A stretch of 64,000 bases of DNA, taken from assembly GCF_001468225.1 (NCBI RefSeq), contig NZ_LNRU01000017.1, positions 1 through 64,000 of the forward strand. The letters run 5' to 3'. The position numbers were made by a program, and so were the translations under genes. This DNA comes from Sphingopyxis sp. H053. Its GTDB lineage: Bacteria > Pseudomonadota > Alphaproteobacteria > Sphingomonadales > Sphingomonadaceae. Within the stretch, counting starts at the first letter, position 1; the number at the start of each line of letters is the position of its first letter. The notes beneath the pieces were generated by a model. It had not been told where the DNA came from. It saw nothing but the letters and a program-made list of their open reading frames with translations, and did no database searches. Of the stretch, positions 51,399 through 59,248 are shown one piece after another.

Positions 51399-52253
51399 AT
51401 GATGATGCCGGTGTCCGAGCGACGGGTCTGCCGCGTGCTCGGGCAACATCGATCGACACAGCGCAAGGTGCCTCGCGGGGCCGATGACGAAGCAGCTCTT
51501 ACCGCGGATATCATTGCGCTGGCGCGGCAATATGGTCGTTATGGCTATCGCCGAGTGACGGCGTTGCTGCGCAATGCAGGGTGGCATGTGAACCGCAAAC
51601 GGGTCGAGCGCATCTGGCGACGCGAGGGGCTCAAGGTGCCGCAAAGGCAGCCGAAGCGCGGGCGGCTCTGGTTGAACGACGGATCATGCATCCGGCTTCG
51701 GCCGGAATATCCCGGGCACGTCTGGTCCTATGACTTCGTCGAGGGTCGCACCCACGATGGTCGCAAATACCGCATCCTGTCGATCATCGACGAGGCGAGC
51801 CGGGAGTGCATGGCGTTGCCCGTGGCGCGTAAGCTGAAGAGCGACGATGTGCTGGCGGCGCTGGCCGAACTGTTCGTCACGCGCGGTCCGCCCGCGCATA
51901 TCCGGTCCGACAATGGCCCGGAATTTATCGCGACGGCGGTGCAGGAATGGCTGGCGAAGGTCGGCGTGAAGACGCTCTACATCGCCCCCGGATCGCCATG
52001 GGAGAATGGATACTGCGAGAGCTTCAACGGGTCGCTGCGCGATGAACTGCTCAATGGCGAGATCTTCTACTCGCTCGCCGAGGCCCGCATCCTGATCGAA
52101 GCCTGGCGGCGACATTACAACACAGTCCGGCCGCACAGCTCGCTCGGGTATCGGCCACCGGCGCCAGAGGCCGTTCCATCGCCAGTGTTGCCCTCCGGTT
52201 CCGCTTCGCTCCACCTACGGCCAACACTGGCGATGGAGGCGCGAATGCACTAA
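51399..52253 (+). CDS. IS3-family OrfB (DDE transposase)
   Basis: A 284-residue catalytic part from the first ATG; the frame is open further upstream (GKLLSPARRRRCIDHIR), where OrfAB would join. The DDE residues are visible: Asp in VWSYDFVEGRT, Asp in HIRSDNGPEFI and Glu in PWENGYCESFNG, with the usual spacing. YNTVRPHSSLGYRPPAPEA is the typical end. The protein looks complete. Confidence 0.93.
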   Translation: MMMPVSERRVCRVLGQHRSTQRKVPRGADDEAALTADIIALARQYGRYGYRRVTALLRNAGWHVNRKRVERIWRREGLKVPQRQPKRGRLWLNDGSCIRLRPEYPGHVWSYDFVEGRTHDGRKYRILSIIDEASRECMALPVARKLKSDDVLAALAELFVTRGPPAHIRSDNGPEFIATAVQEWLAKVGVKTLYIAPGSPWENGYCESFNGSLRDELLNGEIFYSLAEARILIEAWRRHYNTVRPHSSLGYRPPAPEAVPSPVLPSGSASLHLRPTLAMEARMH

Positions 52254-52287
52254 CAATCCACCCGGACCACTCGGTGGGGGCCGGTCA

Positions 52288-53437
52288 TTCGGACCTGGTC
52301 ATCTCGCGCGACTACATAAAAGAGGGCATGCGCGACCGGGCGCGCGACCTCATCACCCACGAGTTGGGGCCGCGCACCGATCAGGAGATCCGGCGCACCC
52401 TCGAACGTCAGATCGACGCCGATCGTTGGACCAATCTCGATCGCCAGTTCGCCCGCGATGCCTATCGCACCGGCGTCATCGATCTCGCACCGCATGCCGA
52501 TCGCCGGCCAGACGAATTCCGCGCGCTCAAAGTCGGGCGGCTGCGCAAGCTCGAAGGGCTCGGCCTCGCCGATGAAATCGGCCCCGGCCAGTGGACGATC
52601 TCCGAGAAGGCCGAGGCGACGCTGCGCGAGCTGGGCGAGCGCGGCGACATCATCAAGCGCATCCATCATGGCCTGACCGAGCGCGGCATCGCACGCGGCA
52701 CCGCGAGCTACGTGCTCGCGTCGGAAAGCCTCAACGATCCCGTCATCGGCCGCCTGGTCGCGCGCGGGCTCGACGACGAGCTGAAGGGCACGGCGTTCGC
52801 CGTTGTCGACGGCATCGACGGCCGCACCCATCATATCAAGCTGCCCGACCTCGACGCGGCCGGCGACAGCGCGCCGGGCTCGATCGTCGAGCTGCGCAAG
52901 TTCGACGATGCGCAGGGCCGTCGTCGCGTCGCGATCGCCGTGCGCTCCGATATCGACATCGAGCGGCAGGTCACCGCGACCGGTGCGACCTGGCTCGACC
53001 GGCAGGCCATCGCCCGCGAGCCCGTGGCGCTCGGCGGCGGCTTCGGCGCCGAGGTGCGCGACGCCATGGATCGCCGCGCCGAGCATCTCGTCGGTCAGGG
53101 CCTCGCCGAGCGCCAGAAGCGCGGCGTCAGCTTCCAGCCCGGACTGATCGACACGCTGCGCCGGCGCGAGCTGGAGGCAGTTGCCGCCCGCATCACCGCC
53201 GAGACCGGTCGACCCCAGGTCAAGTCGGAGGCCGGCGAGTACGTCACCGGCACCTATCAGCGGCGCCTCACGCTCGCGACCGGCCGCTTCGCCATGATCG
53301 ACGATGGCCTGGGCTTCAGCCTTGTGCCTTGGACACCATCGATTGAAAAGCAGCTCGGCCGTCACGTCTCGGGCGTCGCCCGCGGCGACGGCGGCGTCGA
53401 CTGGAGCTTCGGCCGGCAGCGGGGAATCGGCCTCTAG
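52288..53437 (+). pseudogene. Relaxase C-terminal part (VirD2-like/DUF3363), N-terminus removed at the IS element
   Basis: The frame comes out of the IS end reading HSDLVISRDYIKEGMRDRARDLITHELGPRTDQEIRRTLERQIDADRW and continues for about 383 codons to a normal stop. This matches the DUF3363-containing C-terminal half of relaxases of RP4/Ti-like plasmids (DRQFARDAYRTGVIDLAP; LRKLEGLGLADEIGPGQW). The N-terminal nuclease domain with the catalytic tyrosine or serine and the HxH metal site is absent. Without it the product cannot nick oriT. Confidence 0.8.
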
Positions 53438-53474
53438 GGAATTGACGTCGCTCGCCGATGAAAGTCATGCGAGC

Positions 53475-53500
53475 CGTTATTGACTGATCAGTGCATAACG
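53475..53500. promoter_or_regulatory. TetR operator candidate upstream of tetR
   Basis: CGTTAT-tg-ACTGATCAGT-gc-ATAACG is a 26-bp dyad, perfect except for the two-base steps. It ends 14 bases before the regulator start codon. A related half (GTTATGCACTGATC) recurs at 54133, before the SDR gene. Confidence 0.72.
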
Positions 53501-53514
53501 GTTAAACCGCGTTC

Positions 53515-54099
53515 ATGGCCAGACCGCGAGAGTTCAATCGGGAAGTCGCCCTGAAGGAAGCCATGAAGGCCTTCTGGGCGAAGGGCTATGCCGCCACGTC
53601 GACGGAAGACCTCATCCAAGCAATGGGAATTGGGCGGCAGAGTCTTTACCACGCCTTCGGCGACAAGCGACGGCTCTATGTGGAAGCGCTCGAGACCTAT
53701 CAGCGAGAGACGACGAGCGGCCACCTGAAGCGGCTGAACGGCGCCATTTCACCACTAGCCGGCGTCCGCGATCTGCTCATCGGACTCATCGACGAGGACG
53801 ACAGGCTCAGGACGATGGGCTGCATGGGTGTCAATTCGGTCGGCGAATTCGGGGCATCCGATCCCGAACTTCGCGAACTAAGGACCAAAGTCGGGATGGC
53901 CATCAACAAGCGGCTTGCCGAGCGACTCAGCGAAGGTCAGGCGAATGGAGAGATCGACCCCACCTTCACCCCCGGGGAAGCAGCGAATTTCATTCAGTTG
54001 ACCATGGCGGGAATTCAGCTTGCCGCGCGTGGCGGCGGTGGCTTGGAGGAACTACGCCGCATGGCCGACTTCGCCACCGACCGCCTGCGATCTCACTAG
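53515..54099 (+). CDS. TetR-family transcriptional repressor
   Basis: A 194-residue regulator. ALKEAMKAFWAKGYAATSTEDLIQAMGIGRQSLYHAFGDKRRLYVEAL is the standard TetR helix-turn-helix. The C-terminal ligand domain contains a cysteine pair region (MGCMGVNSVGEFG), as in the group with TetR_C domains that control quinone- or xenobiotic-responsive SDR genes. Matching operator-like dyads lie before this gene and before the SDR gene, so it probably represses both. The pair looks like cargo inserted between relaxase and coupling-protein genes. Confidence 0.9.
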   Translation: MARPREFNREVALKEAMKAFWAKGYAATSTEDLIQAMGIGRQSLYHAFGDKRRLYVEALETYQRETTSGHLKRLNGAISPLAGVRDLLIGLIDEDDRLRTMGCMGVNSVGEFGASDPELRELRTKVGMAINKRLAERLSEGQANGEIDPTFTPGEAANFIQLTMAGIQLAARGGGGLEELRRMADFATDRLRSH

Positions 54100-54132
54100 G
54101 GGATCGGCATGGTCTGCGTAGAACCACACCTA

Positions 54133-54150
54133 GTTATGCACTGATCGATC
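54133..54150. promoter_or_regulatory. Second TetR operator candidate, upstream of the SDR gene
   Basis: GTTATGCACTGATCGATC shares GTTATGCACTGATC with the reverse complement of the dyad at 53475-53500. It lies 16 bases before the SDR start. Confidence 0.6.
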
Positions 54151-54165
54151 AAGAAAGGACTCTTC

Positions 54166-54906
54166 ATGAGCAATGGATCAAGGACGGAACGCCGGACAGC
54201 GCTGGTGTTCGGCGGATCGCGTGGCATCGGCGCCGCCGCGGCATCGCGACTGGCCGCAGACGGATTCGCGGTGGCTCTGACCTATGTGTCGCGCCCGGAC
54301 AAGGCGGCAGAGGTCGTCTCCGCCATCGAGGCGGCGGGAGGGACGGCGCTCTCGATAAGGGCTGACAGTGCCGATCCAACGGCGATCCGAGCTGCCACGG
54401 CGCAAACCGCGGAGGCTCTTGGACAGATCGACGTCGTCGTCGTCAATGCCGGGATCATTCGGATAGCAACGGTGGACGCCTTCACTTTGGAGGATCTCGA
54501 CCTGATGCTGGCCGTCAATGTTCGGGGCGTTTTCCTCGCCATCCAAGCTGCCGCCAGCCACATGCGCGACGGAGGTCGTATCATTACGATCGGCAGCAAC
54601 ACTGCAGTCCGCACAGGCACACCGGGCGCCAGCGTTTATGCCATGACCAAGGCGGCTGTCGCATCGATGGCAAAGGGCGTTGCCCTCGATCTCGCTCCGC
54701 GTGGAATCACCGTCAACAACATCCAGCCTGGTCCGACCGAGACGGACATGACGGCGGGGATGATTCCACAATTGCGAGAGATGATTCCCCTTCGCCGGGT
54801 TGGACAGCCGGCGGAGATTGCGGGCCTCATATCGTACCTTGCGAGCGATCAGGCTGGTTATATGACGGGCGCCAGCCTGACTATCGATGGCGGGTTCGTG
54901 CTGTGA
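54166..54906 (+). CDS. Short-chain dehydrogenase/reductase
   Basis: A 246-residue classical SDR of FabG type. The NAD(P) loop is VFGGSRGIGAAAA, DVVVVNAGI the NAG motif, and the triad is Ser in TIGSNTAV, Tyr and Lys in YAMTKAAV. The end SYLASDQAGYMTGASLTIDGGFVL is typical. An arginine after strand 2 (YVSRPDKA) favours NADPH. The substrate is unknown; control by the adjacent TetR suggests an inducible carbonyl-reducing or detoxifying role. Confidence 0.9.
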   Translation: MSNGSRTERRTALVFGGSRGIGAAAASRLAADGFAVALTYVSRPDKAAEVVSAIEAAGGTALSIRADSADPTAIRAATAQTAEALGQIDVVVVNAGIIRIATVDAFTLEDLDLMLAVNVRGVFLAIQAAASHMRDGGRIITIGSNTAVRTGTPGASVYAMTKAAVASMAKGVALDLAPRGITVNNIQPGPTETDMTAGMIPQLREMIPLRRVGQPAEIAGLISYLASDQAGYMTGASLTIDGGFVL

Positions 54907-55043
54907 ACGTTGATCGCACGTATTGGCGGTCGAAGACCGGTAATTTCTCGCTACCTTGCGCTACAGTACGACATGATGACGACACGTATTGAATAGCGCC
55001 GCAGCTCTTCACCAATTTGCGAAAATGCAATTGGTGAGCGTCG

Positions 55044-57035
55044 ATGTCTGCTACGAAAATACTCTGGGGTCAGATCCTCACCGTCTTCGCGATCGTCCTG
55101 CTGACGACCTGGGCCGCCACACAATGGACGGCCTGGAAGCTCGGCTTCCAACCGCAGCTCGGCCCGGCCTGGTTCATGCTCGGCGACTGGCCGGTCTACT
55201 ATCCCTGGTCCTTCTTCCCGTGGTGGTATTTCTATGATGCGTATGCGCCCCCGATCTTCGTCGAGGGCGCCTATATCGCCGCCTCCGGAGGGTTCATCTC
55301 GATCGCGGTTGCGATCGGCATGTCGGTCTGGCGGGCGCGTGAGGCGAAGAACGCCGAGACCTTCGGCTCGGCTCGCTGGGCCCGCGCCGACGAGGTGCGC
55401 GGCGCCGGTCTGCTCGGCGAGGATGGCGTGGTGCTCGGCAAGTTCGACCACGCCTATCTGAGGCATGACGGGCCCGAGCATGTGCTGTGCTTCGCCCCGA
55501 CCAGATCGGGCAAGGGCGTCGGCCTGGTCGTGCCCTCGCTGCTGACCTGGCCGGGCTCGGCCATCGTCCACGACATCAAGGGCGAGAACTGGACGCTCAC
55601 CGCCGGCTTCCGCGCCCGCCACGGTCGGGTGCTGCTCTTTGATCCGACCAACGCGAAATCGGCCGCCTACAATCCGCTGCTCGAGGTGCGCCGCGGCGAA
55701 TGGGAAGTGCGCGACGTCCAGAACATCGCCGACATTTTGGTCGATCCGGAAGGCTCGCTCGAAAAGCGAAACCACTGGGAGAAGACCAGCCATGCGCTGC
55801 TGGTCGGCGCCATCCTGCACGTCCTCTATGCCGAGGAGGACAAGACGCTCGCCGGCGTCGCCGCCTTTCTCTCCGATCCGAAGCGGCCGATCGAGTCGAC
55901 GCTGGCGGCGATGATGAAGACGGCCCATCTCGGCGAAGCCGGTCCGCACCCGGTCATCGCGTCGGCGGCCCGCGAGCTGCTGAACAAATCAGACAATGAG
56001 CGGTCGGGCGTGCTGTCGACCGCCATGTCGTTTCTCGGGCTGTACCGGGACCCCGTGGTGGCGGAGGTGACGCGCCGCTGCGACTGGCGCATCGCAGACA
56101 TCGTCGGCGCCAAGCATCCGACCAGCCTCTACCTCGTCGTGCCGCCATCCGACATCGCCAGGACGAAGCCACTCATCCGCCTGATCCTGAACCAGATCGG
56201 CCGGCGCCTGACCGAGGACTTGCACGCTAAGGGCAACCGGCATCGGCTGCTCCTCATGCTCGACGAATTCCCGGCGCTCGGGCGACTGGACTTCTTTGAA
56301 TCCGCGCTGGCCTTCATGGCCGGCTACGGCCTGAAGGCATTCCTGATCGCGCAGTCGCTCAACCAGATCGAAAAGGCATATGGGCCGAACAATTCGATCC
56401 TCGACAACTGCCATGTGCGCGTCAGCTTCGCCACCAACGACGAGCGGACCGCGAAAAGGGTCAGCGATGCGCTCGGCACGGCGACCGAAATGCGGGCCAT
56501 GCGCAACTATGCCGGCCATCGGCTGTCGCCCTGGCTCGGCCACTTGATGGTGTCGCGCTCGGAAACGGCGCGACCGCTCCTGACCCCCGGCGAGGTGATG
56601 CAGCTCCCGCCGGCCGACGAGATCGTCATGGTCGCGGGCACGCCGCCGATCCGCGCGAAGAAGGCCCGCTATTTCGAGGACCGACGCTTCAAGGAGCGGA
56701 TCGTCGCGCCACCGACGCTCGCCAAGTCGAACCGACCCAGCTCCGACGATTGGACCAGGCTGCCGGTTCCGGCCCGCCCAGTCGCCGCGCTCGCCGGGGC
56801 CGACGCGGCGGCCGACGCTGGCGACGAAGATCCGACCGGCTCCGAGCGACGCCATCAGCCCGAGCTGAACCGCGCAGCGCCCGTCGAGAAGAAGGCGCCG
56901 ATCGACAATGAATTCGAGGTGGGGCTCGATGACGACGCCGACGAGGATGCCGCTCGGATCAGCCGCGCCAACCAGGTGATGCAGGGCGTCGCGCGTCAGG
57001 TCTCGCTCGACCCGAACGACGGCATGGAGCTGTGA
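55044..57035 (+). CDS. traG: VirD4/TraG-type conjugal coupling protein
   Basis: A 663-residue coupling ATPase of the RP4/Ti type. Two N-terminal transmembrane segments (ILTVFAIVLLTTWAATQW and GGFISIAVAIGMSVW) anchor it. Walker A is CFAPTRSGKGVGLVVP near residue 151 and Walker B LLLMLDEFPALGRLDF near 402. FLIAQSLNQIEKAYG and VRVSFATNDERTAKR are conserved motifs of the family. The C-terminal 120 residues are acidic and variable. It would link the relaxosome to the mating channel and is followed by a CopG-type gene and the trb operon. Confidence 0.93.
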   Translation: MSATKILWGQILTVFAIVLLTTWAATQWTAWKLGFQPQLGPAWFMLGDWPVYYPWSFFPWWYFYDAYAPPIFVEGAYIAASGGFISIAVAIGMSVWRAREAKNAETFGSARWARADEVRGAGLLGEDGVVLGKFDHAYLRHDGPEHVLCFAPTRSGKGVGLVVPSLLTWPGSAIVHDIKGENWTLTAGFRARHGRVLLFDPTNAKSAAYNPLLEVRRGEWEVRDVQNIADILVDPEGSLEKRNHWEKTSHALLVGAILHVLYAEEDKTLAGVAAFLSDPKRPIESTLAAMMKTAHLGEAGPHPVIASAARELLNKSDNERSGVLSTAMSFLGLYRDPVVAEVTRRCDWRIADIVGAKHPTSLYLVVPPSDIARTKPLIRLILNQIGRRLTEDLHAKGNRHRLLLMLDEFPALGRLDFFESALAFMAGYGLKAFLIAQSLNQIEKAYGPNNSILDNCHVRVSFATNDERTAKRVSDALGTATEMRAMRNYAGHRLSPWLGHLMVSRSETARPLLTPGEVMQLPPADEIVMVAGTPPIRAKKARYFEDRRFKERIVAPPTLAKSNRPSSDDWTRLPVPARPVAALAGADAAADAGDEDPTGSERRHQPELNRAAPVEKKAPIDNEFEVGLDDDADEDAARISRANQVMQGVARQVSLDPNDGMEL

Positions 57036-57042
57036 GACGCCC

Positions 57043-57477
57043 ATGGCCGATCCGTCGAAGAAACAGCGCCTGTCGGTCTATCTCGAACCCGAGGTGATGA
57101 AGGCGCTCGTCGCCCATGCCGCACGCCGCGATCAATCGCGCTCTTTGGTCGCCGAGGCAGCGATCGCGTCCTTCCTGTCGCCGGACGCGGCCGAGCGGCA
57201 GGAAGCGGCGACCACCAAACGCCTCGACCAGCTCGACCGCCGCATGACCCGCATGGAGCGCGACATGGGGATTTCGGTCGAGATGCTGGCGGTGTTCGTG
57301 CGCTTCTGGCTGACCTCGAACCCGCCGCTGCCCGAACCGGCCCAGGCCGCCGCCCGGGCACAGGCTGGAGAACGCTACGACGCCTTCGTCGCTGCGCTCG
57401 GCCGCCGACTCGCCAAGGGGCCAAAGCTCCGTCAGGAGATTTCGGAGGACATCGAGCCCGCGCGCGACGCGCAATAA
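57043..57477 (+). CDS. CopG/RHH-family protein of the trb region
   Basis: A 144-residue protein, seven bases after traG. KKQRLSVYLEPEVMKALVAHAARRDQSRSLVAEAAIASFL is a ribbon-helix-helix DNA-binding domain. A coiled-coil segment follows (TTKRLDQLDRRMTRMERDMG), then a hydrophobic helix (EMLAVFVRFWL). Genes of this type regularly sit between traG and trbB and are annotated as conjugal transfer CopG. It is probably a regulator of the trb operon. Confidence 0.85.
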   Translation: MADPSKKQRLSVYLEPEVMKALVAHAARRDQSRSLVAEAAIASFLSPDAAERQEAATTKRLDQLDRRMTRMERDMGISVEMLAVFVRFWLTSNPPLPEPAQAAARAQAGERYDAFVAALGRRLAKGPKLRQEISEDIEPARDAQ

Positions 57478-57646
57478 GCAGCGATTGCGGCAACTCAAGT
57501 AATCGGCAGTTCCTCCGTTTCCCTGTCTCTGCACGCTACACTGCTACTACGCCCTGACACCTGTTGCCGAGGGCCGATTTCCGGTTCTCTTACTCATCCC
57601 CGATCCAGGGGCGGCCTGACGCGGTCCCGCAAAGAACGGGGACAAC

Positions 57647-58630
57647 GTGGCCGATTCGCACCAGAAATCTGAAGCGATACTTCGAGGCGCCCGCATGCTG
57701 CGGACGGCCCTTGGCCCCGCCATCGCCGGATTCCTGAGCGACGCCAGCGTCGTCGAGGTGATGCTCAACCCCGACGGCCGCCTCTGGATCGACCGGCTTT
57801 CGGAGGGGCTGTCGGACACCGGCGAGACGCTGTCGCCGGAGGACGGCGAGCGGATCGTGCGCCTGGTCGCGCACCATGTCGGCGCCGAGGTTCATATCGG
57901 CAATCCGCGTGTCTCGGCCGAGCTGCCGGAAACGGGGGAGCGGTTCGAGGGCCTGCTGCCGCCCGTCGTGGCGGCCCCGGCCTTCGCCATCCGCAAGCCG
58001 GCGGTCGCCGTCTTCACGCTGCAGGATTACGTCGCCGCCGGCATCATGTCCCCCGTGCAGGCCGAGATCCTGCGTCAGGCCGTCGCCGACCGCCGCAATA
58101 TCCTGGTCGCCGGGGGCACCTCGACCGGAAAGACCACGCTCACCAACGCGCTGCTCGCCGAGGTCGCCAAGACCTCGGATCGCGTCGTCCTGATCGAGGA
58201 CACCCGCGAGCTGCAATGCGCCGCGCCGAACCTCGTCGCCATGCGGACCAAGGACGGCGTCGCGACGCTGTCCGACCTCGTGCGCTCCTCGCTGCGCCTG
58301 CGGCCTGACCGCATCCCGATCGGCGAGGTACGCGGCGCCGAGGCTCTCGACCTGCTCAAGGCCTGGGGCACCGGCCATCCGGGTGGTGTCGGGACGATTC
58401 ACGCCGGCACCGCGCTCGGCGCGCTGCGGCGCCTCGAACAGCTCATCCAGGAAGCTGTCGTCACCGTCCCGCGCGCGCTGATCGCCGAGACGATCGACCT
58501 CGTCGCCGTCCTCTCCGGACGCGGCTCGAACCGACGTCTCGCCGAACTCGGCCGCGTCGAGGGGCTCGGACCCAGCGGCGACTACCGCGTCACCCCCGCA
58601 ACCCAGCCCCCCGAAGGAGACCCCTCATGA
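57647..58630 (+). CDS. trbB: TrbB, conjugal transfer ATPase (VirB11-like)
   Basis: A 327-residue hexameric secretion ATPase. Walker A is VAGGTSTGKTTLTNAL near residues 155-168, the Asp box VVLIEDTRELQC, and the Walker B/His region RIPIGEVRGAEALDLLKAWGTGHPGGVGTIHA. The start is GTG at 57647. It overlaps trbC by four bases and opens the trbBCDEJKL operon that builds the type IV mating channel. Confidence 0.95.
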   Translation: MADSHQKSEAILRGARMLRTALGPAIAGFLSDASVVEVMLNPDGRLWIDRLSEGLSDTGETLSPEDGERIVRLVAHHVGAEVHIGNPRVSAELPETGERFEGLLPPVVAAPAFAIRKPAVAVFTLQDYVAAGIMSPVQAEILRQAVADRRNILVAGGTSTGKTTLTNALLAEVAKTSDRVVLIEDTRELQCAAPNLVAMRTKDGVATLSDLVRSSLRLRPDRIPIGEVRGAEALDLLKAWGTGHPGGVGTIHAGTALGALRRLEQLIQEAVVTVPRALIAETIDLVAVLSGRGSNRRLAELGRVEGLGPSGDYRVTPATQPPEGDPS

Positions 58631-58959
58631 TCCGTCACGTCCTGCGCATTCAGCGCCACATCCGCACGTTCGCGGCCGTCGCGTTCGTCAGCCTCGCGCT
58701 GGCGCCCGCCGCCCACGCGTCCGGCTCCTCGATGCCGTGGGAGGCCCCACTGCAATCGATCCTCGAATCCATCGAGGGACCGGTCGCCAAGATCCTCGCC
58801 GTCATCGTCATCATCGTCACCGGCCTGACGCTGGCCTTCGGCGATACGTCCGGCGGTTTCCGGCGCCTGATCCAGATCGTCTTCGGTCTGTCGATCGCCT
58901 TCGCGGCCAGTTCGTTCTTCCTCAGCTTCTTCAGCTTCGGCGGCGGAGCGCTCGTCTGA
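58627..58959 (+). CDS. trbC: TrbC, conjugative pilin
   Basis: A 110-residue pilin precursor. A long signal region (FAAVAFVSLALAPAAHA) ends in a possible cleavage site after AHA. Two hydrophobic helices follow (IEGPVAKILAVIVIIVTGLTLAFG and LIQIVFGLSIAFAASSFFLSFFSF), as in VirB2-like pilins. It overlaps trbB and trbD. Confidence 0.92.
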   Translation: MIRHVLRIQRHIRTFAAVAFVSLALAPAAHASGSSMPWEAPLQSILESIEGPVAKILAVIVIIVTGLTLAFGDTSGGFRRLIQIVFGLSIAFAASSFFLSFFSFGGGALV

Positions 58960-59240
58960 TGGCCGGACCGATCGAGAGCGGCGGCGACGTGCCTGGCTTC
59001 ACCGTTCCGGTTCACCGCGCCTTGACCGAGCACATCCTGCTCGGCGGCGCACCCCGGAGCATCGCCATCCTCAATGGCACGCTCGCCGCAGCCCTCGGTC
59101 TCGGCCTGCGCCTCTGGCTGGTCGGCCTTGCGGTCTGGGCCGTCGGCCACTTTGCCGCTGTGTGGGCGGCCAAGCGCGACCCGCAGTTCGTCGACGTCGG
59201 ACGTCGGCACCTGCGCATCCCCGGCCATCTCGGAGTCTGA
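58959..59240 (+). CDS. trbD: TrbD, mating-channel membrane protein
   Basis: A 93-residue VirB3-like protein. The ATG overlaps the trbC stop. FTVPVHRALTEHILLGGAPRSIAILNGTLAAALGL is the family N-terminus, with hydrophobic helices at IAILNGTLAAALGLGL and WLVGLAVWAVGHFAAVW. Confidence 0.92.
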   Translation: MAGPIESGGDVPGFTVPVHRALTEHILLGGAPRSIAILNGTLAAALGLGLRLWLVGLAVWAVGHFAAVWAAKRDPQFVDVGRRHLRIPGHLGV

Positions 59241-59248
59241 GGCCCGCC

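Larger units (their letters stand above)
51019..52287 (+). mobile_element. IS3-family insertion sequence (IS407-like)
   Basis: Ends are imperfect inverted repeats: TGATCTGCCCCCTTCTGAGT on the left and, inverted, TGACCGGCCCCCACCGAGTG on the right, both running into GGTCC. Two overlapping-frame genes fit orfA and orfB of the family. The four flanking bases (GTAT and TTCG) do not match, so there is no target duplication, and the right neighbour is a truncated relaxase gene. The element therefore marks a deletion or recombination join. Confidence 0.85.

Noticed and set aside
54951..55949. Long minus-strand open frame opposite traG
   Set aside because: Antisense to a clear coupling-protein gene; high GC gives long chance frames, and the sequence is rich in arginine, glycine and histidine with no family features.
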